64,000 bases of DNA, from contig NADL03000598.1 in the NCBI GenBank assembly GCA_002205965.3, positions 1-64,000 of the forward strand, written 5' to 3'. Made by a program: the position numbers and the translations under genes. The notes beneath the pieces were generated by a model. The model had not been told where the DNA came from and ran no database searches. It saw only the letters and a list, made by a program, of their open reading frames with translations. Origin of the DNA: Kappaphycus alvarezii. Taxonomy: Eukaryota; Rhodophyta; Florideophyceae; Gigartinales; Solieriaceae. Shown piece after piece: positions 32,991 through 43,005 of this stretch. Position 1 is the stretch's first letter; each line of letters starts with the position of its first letter.

Positions 32991-33429
32991 ATACGGCTTT
33001 ACCCATCTTCATCCTTTTTGCAAGATTGGACAGTATCGAACATTCAGAACAAAGACAGGGGAATCAGGACCTGTTGGATGAAGAAGGTGATTGTTTTGCT
33101 GCTGCACCCATTTTGTTTGCTTCTGCGCCGAGACCAATATCAGAGATTGAAAAGTCTCAGAATCAAGCTGTCAATGAAGAAAATCGTCTTTATTTTTGAG
33201 TCGTGTCGATGACATCGAGAGTACTAGGATAATCGTTCCAGAGTCAAAATCGTTCCTTGTGACTGAGATTACTGCCAATCGGGCAAAGTACAAGAACGTC
33301 GAAGTTGATATAAACAAGAGTACTCCAACTAGTCGATCAGACAAAGATGTTGGAAGAGATGAGGTCACAGATGCAAGCAATAATCCACCAAATTCGAATC
33401 GCGACTGGTGATGAGCCTGTGACGGAAAG

Positions 33430-35018
33430 CAAAATTGCTTCGATTGCACCAAAGTGGCTATTGAAGAATCTATTAAGAAGAAAAACTCCAATTACAAGGA
33501 TGAAAACGCGTATGAAGAAATCAATATTAGAAGCTTACCTAGAGATGCAAATCTTATATCGTCGCATTGTTTCTTCCAAGTCAAAATTGATGGAGAATCA
33601 GAAAAATTGAAATTGAAGTGCAGATTTTTTCCACACGGGAATAGGGATAAGGAGTAGTATTTAATCCGTAAGGACTCGGCAACTGCTCAGGTTCCTGTTA
33701 TACAGGCTCTTATACCTCGACATTCGTTAGCAACGATTGACACCTCTGGTGCATTTCTCCAATCGGGACAGTTAAATCACAACGTCTATGTCTGCCGGCC
33801 CAAAGGATGGACTACGAATAGTTTCTTCGTATGGAAACGTTTCTTCCCCGCTTAAGGTCTCGTAGAATCAGACCGTTTGTATCAACTTGCAGTCGAAGAA
33901 TGGATGTTCGACAATGGACTTGATTGCTTCCCTGGAATGCCGCAACTATTTGTGAAACGTGAATCAATTGGAAATCTGCTTATCATTGTTGCCAAAGTCG
34001 TGGACGACTTTCTCCTGGCTGGAAATGCACGAAGGATTCAAAATTTCCATGCCGCGATTTCCAAACGTTTTAAGGTCGGCAGATTCATTTCTGATTCGAA
34101 CTTGGTTTTGAACAGACTCCACATCTTCCAGGACAGCGATCTTGATATCAATGTCTCAATGAAGGAATACTTGGATACCATTGGCAAACTCCCATTAGGC
34201 CGCAACAGAAGGAAGGATCAAGATGCTAAATGCTCACCGGATGAACTTAAGCTGTTTCAAGCTCTTGCTGGACAGCTGAATTGGCTTGGGCATTGTGTTC
34301 TCAGCCCTGCTGCATTTGTGTCTAGTACATTGCAGCAATGGACTTCCGATCTCAAAGTGTGCCACTAGATTGAAGCCCATCGGACTCCTCATGAGATTCG
34401 CCAACTCAATACGGTCCTCACGTATCGTGTGTCTTCTAATTGTGACATCAGTGCTAACGATGCGGCATATTTAGCATTTTCTGATGCAAGCCAAGGGAAA
34501 TCTTCCTACCGCCAAACAGGATACTTCTCGGGAATATTCTTTCCGCATTCCAAAATATTCCATGCTATTGATTGGCACAGCTTCAAGCAAGCTCGGGTCT
34601 CATTGTCGTCCATGAGAGCGGAGATATTTGCTGCGGAAGAGTCAGCCGATCGGGCTGGACTCATAGAATACTGCTTATCCAAGATGTACGCTTCCGGCAA
34701 CTCTCTGCGACTTATCTTGACGATTGATTCACATGGACTCTACTCGACCATCACTACTCTTCACGAAAGTCGTGATTACAGGCTCCATGCCACAGTCGAA
34801 AGGCTTAGAGTCTCCTTTGAATCCGGAGAGATTGCTGTCATGCAGTGCATAAAAGGCACAAATAACTTAGCTGATGCCTTGACAAAGCCGAACTTAAATA
34901 ATTTCCGAAAACTTAACCGGACTTGTGCACTTGGATGTATAGACTCGGAGATACTTGATGATGCTGAGAGAGTGAAAACAGATCGAGAACTTGAGGCCAA
35001 AAGAAGAAACATATTCTA
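33430..35018 (+). pseudogene. Reverse transcriptase and RNase H regions of element D
   Basis: RT landmarks include TIDTSGAFLQS, VYVCRPKGW, and the active-site box VVDDFLLAGNARRI near 33995-34035. RNase H includes YLAFSDASQGK, MRAEIFAAEESAD, LTIDSHGLYSTITTLHESRD and MQCIKGTNNLADALTKPNLN, ending in KLNRTCALG. The last 196 codons (to 35018) form one open stretch. Confidence 0.85.
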
Positions 35019-35577
35019 GCTTAACCGATGTACCGACGGATTCCAGCAATTTCTCCTGTTTTGGTTAAGTTCTTTTTCAGTTGACGGTCCAATTCTGTTT
35101 TTACATTTCTGAAAGCATGCTTACACAAGAGTTGGCGCATACCCGGTGCCATAGTACTGGTGCAAAATTCATCTTCTGTAACACGTGGCAGTTGTTGTTG
35201 GAAAAGTTATGTGCGCCTGAAATTGCTGGCACATTATGTCGACAGGTGAAAATGCAAATTTATGGCAGGGGCTTCTCCTTTATAGGCAGAACTTTCGACG
35301 ATAACGCGTTGAAAATTACACAACCCTGGAGTGCTTTATGTTGCGCAGCATTTCGTAATGTACTGTAAATGTCTGATACTCATGAATAGGGAACACTACT
35401 AAATTAAGACTGTTCATGCGATGTCAAAATACTGTACTGTGCGTGGCACGTCAAACAGTTGATTTGAAGATATTCGGGATGCACAGAAATTATTTGTTTT
35501 TTCTTAGTAATTTACTGTGTTAATAATTTACTTGAGCCTACTGCCGATTAGGACCGTTTCGGCCCAAACAGGGGGTA
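35019..35577 (+). other. Long 3' spacer of element D with a 95-codon frame
   Basis: About 560 bp separate RNase H from the LTR; in element B the spacing is about 130 bp. It contains an open frame (35081-35368) with no recognisable motif and ends in the polypurine tract CAGGGGGTA (about 35569-35577). It may simply be untranslated sequence. Confidence 0.45.
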
Positions 35578-35986
35578 TGTTGTACAGTGCATACTGTACA
35601 AACGGTCTTGTCCAATCGCGAGCCACGACTACAGTGACTTGGCAACTTCTCATGACTTGTGCCGTATTTGACTGGTGGTAGTACTGGTGTATGGTGCTAC
35701 CGGTAATACAGTACTGTACTTATCGAGCTGTTACCACTCCTGTATTGCCATTGGAACGGCTATATAGCGCAGAGCTCTCCGCCTGATCGGGGCGATAGGA
35801 GGGAAAGGAAAGGATAGGAAAAAGCGGTCAATCGGACTACCTACCTACCTGTGTGTCAACTTTCTATGGCGATCGGCCTAATTAAACACATCAAATACGG
35901 GACTGCAACGGCATCCCGGGGGCTTTTGTACCCGTTCACTGTGCCTTCCTTCCTCGGTACCCCTCGCTTACACTACTCATACTACA
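35578..35986 (+). repeat. 3' LTR of element D
   Basis: It starts TGTTGTACAG directly after the polypurine tract and ends ...CATACTACA, giving 409 bp. It is identical to the 5' LTR from about 29770 to 30114 (5' numbering), then differs at about eight or nine of the next 47 positions. Confidence 0.9.
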
Positions 35987-36471
35987 GATCTACCTTTGAT
36001 ATGACACGTGTTTGAAACTGACGCATGCATTTCACATATGTGCAACTGACTCTACCCCAATTCACGCCCGCCCGCGTTGATTGATCTTCATGTTGAAAGC
36101 AGAGGATATTAGAAGAAAAGGGACGAATGGGGGACTGAAGTTCGAACACAATAAACTGAAAAAGGACATCGATCATTGATACATCTGTTCATAGTACCTT
36201 TGTCAATTATATGGGCAGACGTATTATGGGCGAGAAGGCGAGACTAATACGAGCGTGTAACTGTCACCTAACCTGCGTCTATGGGTAGACTTCAAGGCGC
36301 GAGAGTGGGGTTATTACGGCCGCGGAGAAGGACATTGACCTGCCTTTGATGGGATCATACACAGCCGAGCGATTGTGGGTGCCTGCTTGTTGCATGGACC
36401 GGTAGTATGCTCAACCCTTTCGACTTTGTACTCACCCTTCTTTGTCAGGAAAACAGAGCTAACCAACCTAT
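35987..36471. other. No gene seen
   Basis: This is flanking sequence between element D and the LINE relic. Only short frames are visible and no motif is recognised. Confidence 0.35.
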
Positions 36472-38105
36472 GGGGAAATTTGGGGTGTTTTTAATTCATG
36501 AAAAATATGGTCAGCTGTTCCCTGAGGGATGTCGTGATGGTAAAGGCTTAAAATGTAAAGGGTTGGCGGGAAGTTGTCAAAACGCTAGAAAACTGACGGA
36601 AGGCCGGCCAACAGGAACGCTGCATTGGACATTACTGCTGCTGCGGTATGACGCTGTGTTAAGATTTCTTTCACCTTTGAGTAGTTCTCCCTTGCCCTCG
36701 TAGCGACGTTGCGTGCGACGTCGGTTAGCAACGCGTGGGCGTCCGGGTGCCATCCCCGAGGGTAGAGATAGGGACGGCCACTAGCCTACTTCCGGCGGAA
36801 GACGCGATACAGGACTCGTATCTTCTGTGTTTCGCTGTTCTTTCCGCGTTAAGCGGGGTGAGTGGGTTGAATGTCCTCACTCTCCTGTTCGAGGGCGCTA
36901 GGGGGTTGACAAAGGTGACATCGAAGAAGTCTGTTCTGCCAGTTCGTCCCATTGCGCGAATATCGGGTCTTGTGCGGTGGACCCCTTCTCGCGGCTCAAT
37001 GACTGGATGTCGCGCGGCTTTCATGAGATCGCTTGCCAATAAACGAACCTGACAGTCGTGTCTTCGCGTCCATTCGCCCCCGTGTAAGCAGTGCAACAGA
37101 TGGTCGCCGAAACAGTCGAGAGTTTCGGGGCAGTTCCGCTTGGGGCATGGTATAGGGAAGAGCGGGACTTGGCAATAGTATTGGAACCATATTGAGAATT
37201 CTCTTGGTTCAATGCTAGTCTTAAGGCCGGAGATGGGGTGCAGTACACCCAATCTTTCGCGCCGGGGAGCCCCATGGAGGCACGGAAGGCCTGCCGTCTA
37301 TTGTCGCCCACATCGATCTCCTCTTGCACCCGCTCGTGGATGGCGTCCGATAGTGTCTTCTGTGATGGTGTTTTGTTTGAGCAGAGGGCACTAAAGGGGA
37401 TAATCCTAGACAGGGAACAAGAGAGAGACCAAATCTTGTGCGCTTCGACGATGTCTCGGTACGTTGAGAGATCCGTAATTGCCGCTGGGAGGAGGGCTGC
37501 ACACTGCCTGTTGGACGCTGCGCTGGAGGCGAGGAAGGCTGCAGCTGCAATTGACTTCGCCGAAGTGAGTCCAATTCCCAGTGATGGCTTCTTGGCGGTG
37601 ATCGGTTTCATGGGCAACTGCAGTTCTCGAAATATGTCGGGGTCGAGGACGCCCCCAGCCAGTGTGCGCACACAGTTCTCCATCATTGCATCGAATATTG
37701 CAGCGCTTTCCGCAGTGCAAGCTGGTGGCACCACCCGTAACAGGTATCCGACCTTACAGACCCCGAAACAGTTGCGCAGAAGCTGGAACGCGATATGCGT
37801 GTTCCCAAAGGCGATGATAGTGTCGAGGAACGGCTTCAGGGACTTCACATGGCCTGTGAAGTGCTACTGGGTAAACCCGTTGGTGCCAACCGGAGCGTTC
37901 AGGACAACTGTGCCCTCGCTGTACTCCTGTGTGAGTTCTCTTGGATAGAGGCGTTGCACTGACTCCAGTGGTGGAGTTGGCCACCAGATTCTGCATTTCG
38001 GCACTGCTAGGTGCAGCCCCCGAGCTGTGGCCTCTGGCGATGACAAGATATCCAGTGCCTTGCGGAGCTGGTCGTGTTTTGCGATGATGTACCCATCACC
38101 ACCCT
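36472..38105 (-). mobile_element. 5'-truncated LINE (non-LTR retrotransposon) relic
   Basis: A minus-strand coding relic starts abruptly at the catalytic box of reverse transcriptase and runs to its natural stop at 36585, with a probable 3' untranslated tail to about 36472. Truncation at the 5' side is typical of target-primed reverse transcription. The C-terminal nuclease-like domain (see the coding entry) places it with early-branching LINEs that use a restriction-like endonuclease, such as the CRE, R2, R4 and NeSL groups. A second tail of the same family lies at 42850-43005. I did not see a clear target-site duplication. Confidence 0.8.
36585..38100 (-). pseudogene. LINE reverse transcriptase with restriction-like endonuclease domain
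   Basis: The segment begins GDGYIIAKHDQLRKALDIL, the remnant of the (F/Y)xDDG catalytic box, then GLHLAVPKCRIWWPT. Thumb-type landmarks follow (LLRNCFGVCKVGYLLRVVPP, KPSLGIGLTSAKSIAAAAFL). A CCHC-like zinc motif comes next (CPKRNC ... DHLLHC), then GGEWTRRHD, and a PD-(D/E)xK-like nuclease motif, RPDIRAMGRTGRTDFFDVTF. It ends WHPDAHALLTDVARN ... KEILTQRHTAAA with stop TAG at 36585-36587. Damage seen: an in-frame TAG at 37864-37866, a frameshift near 37250 and another near 36765. Such proteins nick the target DNA and copy their RNA there. Confidence 0.8.
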
Positions 38106-38886
38106 ATGTAAAACCCAATGTTCCCCTGAAAAGGTGCCTACAGTCCAGTACAGTACAGTACAACAATACTGCCAAAAAATCAACACCTAAAAAAGACATG
38201 TGTAAAAAACCCAGCTGTGGTCCAGATTCGCAGGTCCACTCCTTTTCAGTTCAAACAGCCCATTCCTCGTGGCTAGTACTGTAAGGGCCCTTATCCGATT
38301 GTACAGTACAGTACAGTCAGTACTGTAAGGATATTCCGGGCCACAGCCGACCATATCTTTCAAATATTACATCAACAGACATTTTCCCCTGTGCAGAGGT
38401 CTTAGGAGATTTAATGAACATGTCGTAAAGTCTCCCTGCTTACCTATGTTTAAGAGTCTACACTTGCAACGCAAAAAAATCCTGATCGTCTGAATCGGGT
38501 GCGAAAAAGTGCGTGGCGCCAAGCGTTGATCAATTGCGCATCACTCCAATCGAGCATCCGCTGCGAGACGTGTCTTCTGCCGCGTATCTTGCTAGGAATT
38601 GTTTGGGATTGCGGTGAAATGTAATCGGATATCATGCAAAATACTCAACGTCTACTTTGATTTACCACAATGCAACACTACGCGAATGTTGCGAGGTCCT
38701 GTCTCAAAAATTTTACAGCCCCCATCCTTTGTCGAGCGTCCCACATTTGAAACAATATTCGACGTCGAGTCCGACTTGTGTGCTCTGCTGTCGCAACCGA
38801 TTGCACAATGTCACGCTGCTCCGTCAGCTTTCCTAATTGGCAACATCAAGCCATGACGGGGTAATCGGTGTAGCCTTCCGTAGTCA
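38106..38886. other. Spacer with CAGTA repeats between LINE relic and OYE gene
   Basis: TACAGTA units are stacked at 38146-38161 and 38301-38330. The plus strand has a modest open stretch at 38599-38856, convergent with the OYE gene, encoding SKILQPPSFVERPTFETIFD. I do not recognise it, and its only ATG lies well inside. Nothing else is visible. Confidence 0.4.
38146..38330. repeat. Clustered CAGTA / TACTGTA short repeats
   Basis: CAGTACAGTACAGTAC occurs at 38146-38161, and GTACAGTACAGTACAG followed by CAGTACTGTA lies at 38301-38326. The same palindromic word recurs across the window, including the LTRs of element D and near 40588 and 41984. Confidence 0.7.
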
Positions 38887-39981
38887 TCACGTTTTCCACC
38901 GAGGAATAATACGTTTCCTTCCCGCCTCTGGATTCCATTCCACCCCCTTCTCCAACCTCTCCACCAAATCGGGATTGCTAATGTACGGTCTTCCGAATGC
39001 TATCATGTCGGCGTTTCCGTCGGCAATTTCTTTCTCCCCGCTCTCGGCATCATAGCCGACATTCGCCACCAGCACACCGCTAAACACCTCTCGAAACTCT
39101 GCCATTTTCATCGGTTCGCCCTTTTCGTGAAACCCAAACCCAAGTCCAATCATCACATGCAGGTATCCGATCCCTATATCGCTAAGCCTCTTTGCAAAGT
39201 ATAGGAATGATTCACGGAAATCGTCACTGCCCATCCCGTTAAACACACCATTCGGAGAAAGCCTCACTCCAACGCCTTCTCCTCCAAACACCCCAGTCAA
39301 CCCCTCTAATATCTCCTCTACCACCCTGAACCTATTCTCCATGCTTCCTCCATACTCATCAGTCCTCTTGTTTGAGCATGTCTGCAAAAACTCATCTAAC
39401 AAGTACCCATTTGCACAATGCAATTCCACACCATCAAACCCTGCCTCCATTGCCATCTTGGCCGCCTGCTCATATTCGCCCTTCAATGCCTTCACCTCTT
39501 CTGTTGTCAGCTCTCTCGGCGTCTCAATTTCCACAGCACCAGGGGTATTGGTGTAATACTGCTTTCCAGATGAGCTGTCTCTTTTGATAGGACTTGGTCC
39601 CACTGCTCGTGGATCCTCCACCCCGGGCATTCCCTCTCTAAAGTTGGAGTGCGACGTCCTTCCAGTATGCCACAATTGACAAAAAATCCGTCCACCCTTC
39701 GCATGAACGGCATCTGTAGTCAATTTCCACCCCTTTGCATGCTCCTCGGTGTAGATATCCGAGGCTTGAAACCAACCACGTGCTTGCAATGAAGTATGTA
39801 CGCCTTCGGTAACTATGATTCCAGCACCAGCTCGTTGCGCATAATATTCGGCCATGAGGGCGTTGGCTGTATACTTTGGACCGGCACGTCCCCGCGTCAT
39901 GGGGGCCATCATGACCCGGTTGGGAACGGTGAGCGAGCCGAGTTGAAGAGGGGAGAGGAGGTTGGGATACTTGGACGACAT
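38887..39981 (-). CDS. Old yellow enzyme family FMN-dependent ene-reductase
   Basis: This is an intact, intronless 364-codon gene (ATG at 39981, TGA at 38887-38889), the usual length for the family. OYE enzymes bind FMN, take hydride from NAD(P)H and reduce activated C=C bonds or nitro groups in the cytosol. Residue landmarks: APMTR with Thr29 at the flavin; CQLWHTGR (101-108), a NemA / plant OPR-like form; ELHCANGYLLDEFL with His188, Asn191 and Tyr193 as the substrate-binding His/Asn pair and proton donor; NKRTDEYGGSMENR (204-217); VRLSPNG with Arg240; DMIAFGRPYISNP (325-337) for the flavin phosphate. ATG context is GAAAAAAATGTCG. A TATTTAA box lies about 125 bp upstream. The physiological substrate cannot be told. 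It is the only whole host-type gene here. Confidence 0.95.
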   Translation of the reverse strand: MSSKYPNLLSPLQLGSLTVPNRVMMAPMTRGRAGPKYTANALMAEYYAQRAGAGIIVTEGVHTSLQARGWFQASDIYTEEHAKGWKLTTDAVHAKGGRIFCQLWHTGRTSHSNFREGMPGVEDPRAVGPSPIKRDSSSGKQYYTNTPGAVEIETPRELTTEEVKALKGEYEQAAKMAMEAGFDGVELHCANGYLLDEFLQTCSNKRTDEYGGSMENRFRVVEEILEGLTGVFGGEGVGVRLSPNGVFNGMGSDDFRESFLYFAKRLSDIGIGYLHVMIGLGFGFHEKGEPMKMAEFREVFSGVLVANVGYDAESGEKEIADGNADMIAFGRPYISNPDLVERLEKGVEWNPEAGRKRIIPRWKT

Positions 39982-40105
39982 TTTTTTCGGAATGAGTGCG
40001 CGTAGGCGATGATGGGTTGAAATTTGTTGGCAGGGTTGTAGAGAGGAAAGCAGGTTTACGGGTAGCAGAGTGATCGAGAATTTTTGAAGCGGTCCGAGGC
40101 ACTGC

Positions 40106-40112
40106 TTAAATA
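40106..40112 (-). promoter_or_regulatory. TATA-like box upstream of the OYE gene
   Basis: TATTTAA on the minus strand (within CTATTTAAGCAG) lies 125-131 bp upstream of the OYE start codon. No other strong TATA-like word lies nearer. Its use as the promoter is inferred from position. Confidence 0.45.
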
Positions 40113-40114
40113 GA

Positions 40115-41200
40115 ACTGATTATGCCGGTTGGGTCGAAAGATGTTACGTGGTGGAGCTCTAACTGAGCAGAATAAGGAGATCAATCGGGACATTGCTGAG
40201 AATGTTGATTCGGCCTGTGCCCATTTTCCAAGCGGTTAACATCGGCTTACCGTATGTAATGCGAACTTTTTTGTCTGAGAAAGAAAAAGTCGGAATATTT
40301 GCACGAGGGATGAAAACTGTGTGAGCCAATGAATCTGCGCGATGTGTCACATATAAATACTCAACTCAATCCAAGTAGAACAACAAAAGCAATTCAAAGC
40401 GATGACGAGAAGCGTAAAAAACAAAACCGAGGGAAAAAAGCATCATTTGACCAACTTGCGAGAGTTGTGGCGTACATGTTGTTTCGGTATTTTATAGTCG
40501 TTGTGGCCGTCATTTGACCAATCATGTGTGCCAATTTATACGTGGAGAAACCTTCCACGGTTTTGAGCTCAACCCGTGATAATCATCACTGTACAGTACT
40601 GTACCGTGCAACAGTTTGGGAAAAGTATTGCCTTACACAGATTGGTGGAAGATTACGTACAGTACTGCATCGCAAGGGGCTTGGTAGGACTGATACTGCA
40701 GAGGATGCTTTCTCTCTTGAAATCAGTACTATCAGCAACTTAATGAATTACATTAAATGAATCAACCACCTGTAAAGCACTGGAGACCCTGAATCATCTT
40801 TTGAATGCAAATTCAGAGCACACCTAACCTTTGCACCACTCAAAGGGGAGGAAACGTTTGGCTGTTTTACTCTTGGAAGATATATCCGATCTATCCCAGA
40901 ATAACGCATCCCTACCCTTCCTGTCAGTTTCAAGTAGTACGACATCACCAGAACCCCGACAACAGCAATTGTTATCTCCGTGATGCAACTCCCGACAGGC
41001 ATTGCTGGGTTTGTTCTAATTATCGAGACCAGCGAACACAATGGCACGGTCTAATCTCGTGTAAGCAAATGTCAATGAGAACATCTGAAAGCATACGCAC
41101 TGGTAAGGCTCATCCATCTGTGTTCTCTCATCTATCCATGGCTGAATCTGTTTTCTTTAGGTATGATGACTAGTGTCTCCTTACCGCCAAGTAGATTTGG
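40115..41200. other. No gene seen upstream of OYE
   Basis: A palindromic stretch, ACTGTACAGTACTGTACC, lies near 40588. Opposed frames at 40748-41047 (minus, with one hydrophobic stretch, ITIAVVGVLVMSYYL) and 40805-41173 (plus) overlap each other; neither has a known motif and I treat both as unproven. Confidence 0.35.
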
Positions 41201-41214
41201 CAACCCAGCACTTC

Positions 41215-41700
41215 GTTATCTACTAGAAAAATAGGGGTTTATATCAGGTAGACATTGGGGCCGCAGCCAGGGACGGGACGGCAAGACATAAAGGCAGATC
41301 CTGATATAGGCCTTAATCGAGAGATGATTACCGGGAGAGGATGGCTGTCTTCGTAGATCGCATCGAGTAGAACAGCGTCTGCTCAACCTGAAACAGACAG
41401 GGAAGCAGTCGGGCGCTGCTAAGGGAACAGTAGAGACGATGGTAGTTGGTTTCATAAAGTTGGGGGCAAAGGATGTATGGAGTGTACCTGGATTCCCACA
41501 AGAGTCCAGATGAGCCCCCCTTTTATAGACAGGACGGCAGCTCTTCTAAACAACTCTCAGAGTTGTGTCAGCTGAGTAGAAATCACTAGAAAGTAGAGCT
41601 GTAACTAAATAATAGTACTATCTAGAACATAACTGAGGAAACAAGGGGATGACGTGGAAATCCATGTCAAATAAAAATACTACAGAAAAAAATGAACACT
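41215..41700 (-). other. LTR-like promoter unit on the minus strand
   Basis: CTGTCTATAAAAGGGGGGC on the minus strand (about 41517-41535) is a strong TATA-like promoter, followed by a 79-codon frame (41455-41216). The upstream part contains an inverted repeat, CAACTCTGAGAGTTG (about 41552-41566). The layout recalls a solo LTR, but no partner copy or internal region is visible. Confidence 0.3.
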
Positions 41701-42849
41701 CAACAATAAAACCAATACTAATCACTAAATCCGCTATCCGGTTTCACACAGCTTTTAGATTTTTCCAAGAGTGATGAACTTTCTCTGCTTCCTCAATTTG
41801 TAATAGAGAATTGGAATAGCGACAGCGAACACGTCTCTATTACACATTGGCGTAACAGAGACATTGTTACACAACCCCTCTTGAAGTCATCAATGGCAAG
41901 GAGGCTGTTTCTGCTATCTGTATTTATTGGAAAGATGTAAATCGAGAAGACTAATTCGATTGGATATCACCTCAATAACGTGCTACTGTACAGTACCGCG
42001 GAAGTTGGCCGAGCATAGTACAAATTCCGAGAAAAGGACCAGAAACTAAAAACTATTTTCTGAAATATATAATGGATATGTGTGAAAACGAAAAAAATCG
42101 ACGCTCATAACTACCAATAATGTTTAAATATGTGCCCAGCTGAGCGACTTGCCAACAGCCTAAACCAAATACTTACCCCATTTTTTGGTCATCCCTTGTT
42201 TTCGCATGAACAAATAGTACCAGAATGATTTTAAATCCTATCTGTAGAAAGTGTAAGCTAAGCTCTGAACTCAATACAACGCCCATTCCCCTTACCCTCT
42301 CAACTCTTTTCATTCAAAATTTCGGCAAGTAAGGAAAGATATTTAGGGCTCACTGACCAACAGTAGGGTGCAATTCCAGTTCTTTTCAACGAGAATAGTC
42401 CAGAAATAAAGATTATTGAATTTTCCAGGGGTGGAATACCGCAAAGTACAACGATATTACGTCGCAGGGGGTGTAGAAAATGAGAACGCTTAGCAGACTG
42501 AAGTAAATAACGGATAACTAACTTCGATACCTGGTACGTCACCCCTTTACTGGAAAGTGCGGAACACGAAAGCTAAAATGCACTAGAAAAATATTGTATC
42601 TATACAATTCATTCAGAAATTACTGTCAGGTAGCGATTGCATGGCGTATAAAAAAATTCAATTCCAGGTGGAAAATTTTGCAAAATTTATTATTCGGAAG
42701 GTACTGTCATGTCATTTCATGAAGTGAGGCCACATCAATTAGGAATTGAGGTGAGCAAGTACAAGTTTAGGGAGTTGATACAAAGCAGCGTGGCCGTATC
42801 ACTCTAGAAAACGGGCCGAAGTACAGATATTAGGCAGGCAGTGATGTAA
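41701..42849. other. AT-rich stretch, no gene seen
   Basis: Composition turns AT-rich here. Only short, motif-free frames occur. A CTACTGTACAGTACC word lies at about 41983. Confidence 0.4.
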
Positions 42850-43005
42850 ATTGATGCCGCTGCGGCGTGGTTTGAGTAAGGACTTCTTTAATCTTTCCGC
42901 ACGTCTCCATTGTCCTTACCGCCTCATTCCGTGCAACATCGGTCAGTAGCGCGTATGCATCTGGTTTTCAATCTCTGATAGTGGATATGGGACAAGAATG
43001 GGTTA
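42850..43005 (-). pseudogene. Second LINE tail, same family as 36.6 kb
   Basis: The minus strand reads PISTIRD, a stop, then KPDAYALLTDVARNEAVRTM and KIKEVLTQ. This parallels VPISTLGD, HPDAHALLTDVARNVATRA and KVKEILTQ in the LINE at 36585-36790. The DNA aligns with 36640-36775 over about 140 bp. It is only the last 50 or so codons, older and sitting in AT-rich DNA, as expected of a heavily 5'-truncated copy. Confidence 0.7.

Larger units (their letters stand above)
29753..35986 (+). mobile_element. Young Ty1/copia LTR retrotransposon fossil (element D)
   Basis: This is a complete structure: 409-bp LTRs, a half-tRNA primer-binding site, gag, protease, integrase, reverse transcriptase, RNase H, polypurine tract and LTR. 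The order is Ty1/copia. The LTRs are identical over about 345 bp, so the element is the youngest here, though its coding part is broken in about ten to fifteen places. GATCG/GATCT flank it as a possible 5-bp duplication with one mismatch. It belongs to the same wider group as element B. Confidence 0.9.

Noticed and set aside
37238-37948. Plus-strand frame of 236 codons
   Set aside because: It is antisense to the LINE reverse-transcriptase thumb region, which has clear family motifs on the minus strand.
39341-40005. Plus-strand and other-frame open stretches over the OYE gene
   Set aside because: They overlap a well-supported gene in other frames and have no motif.
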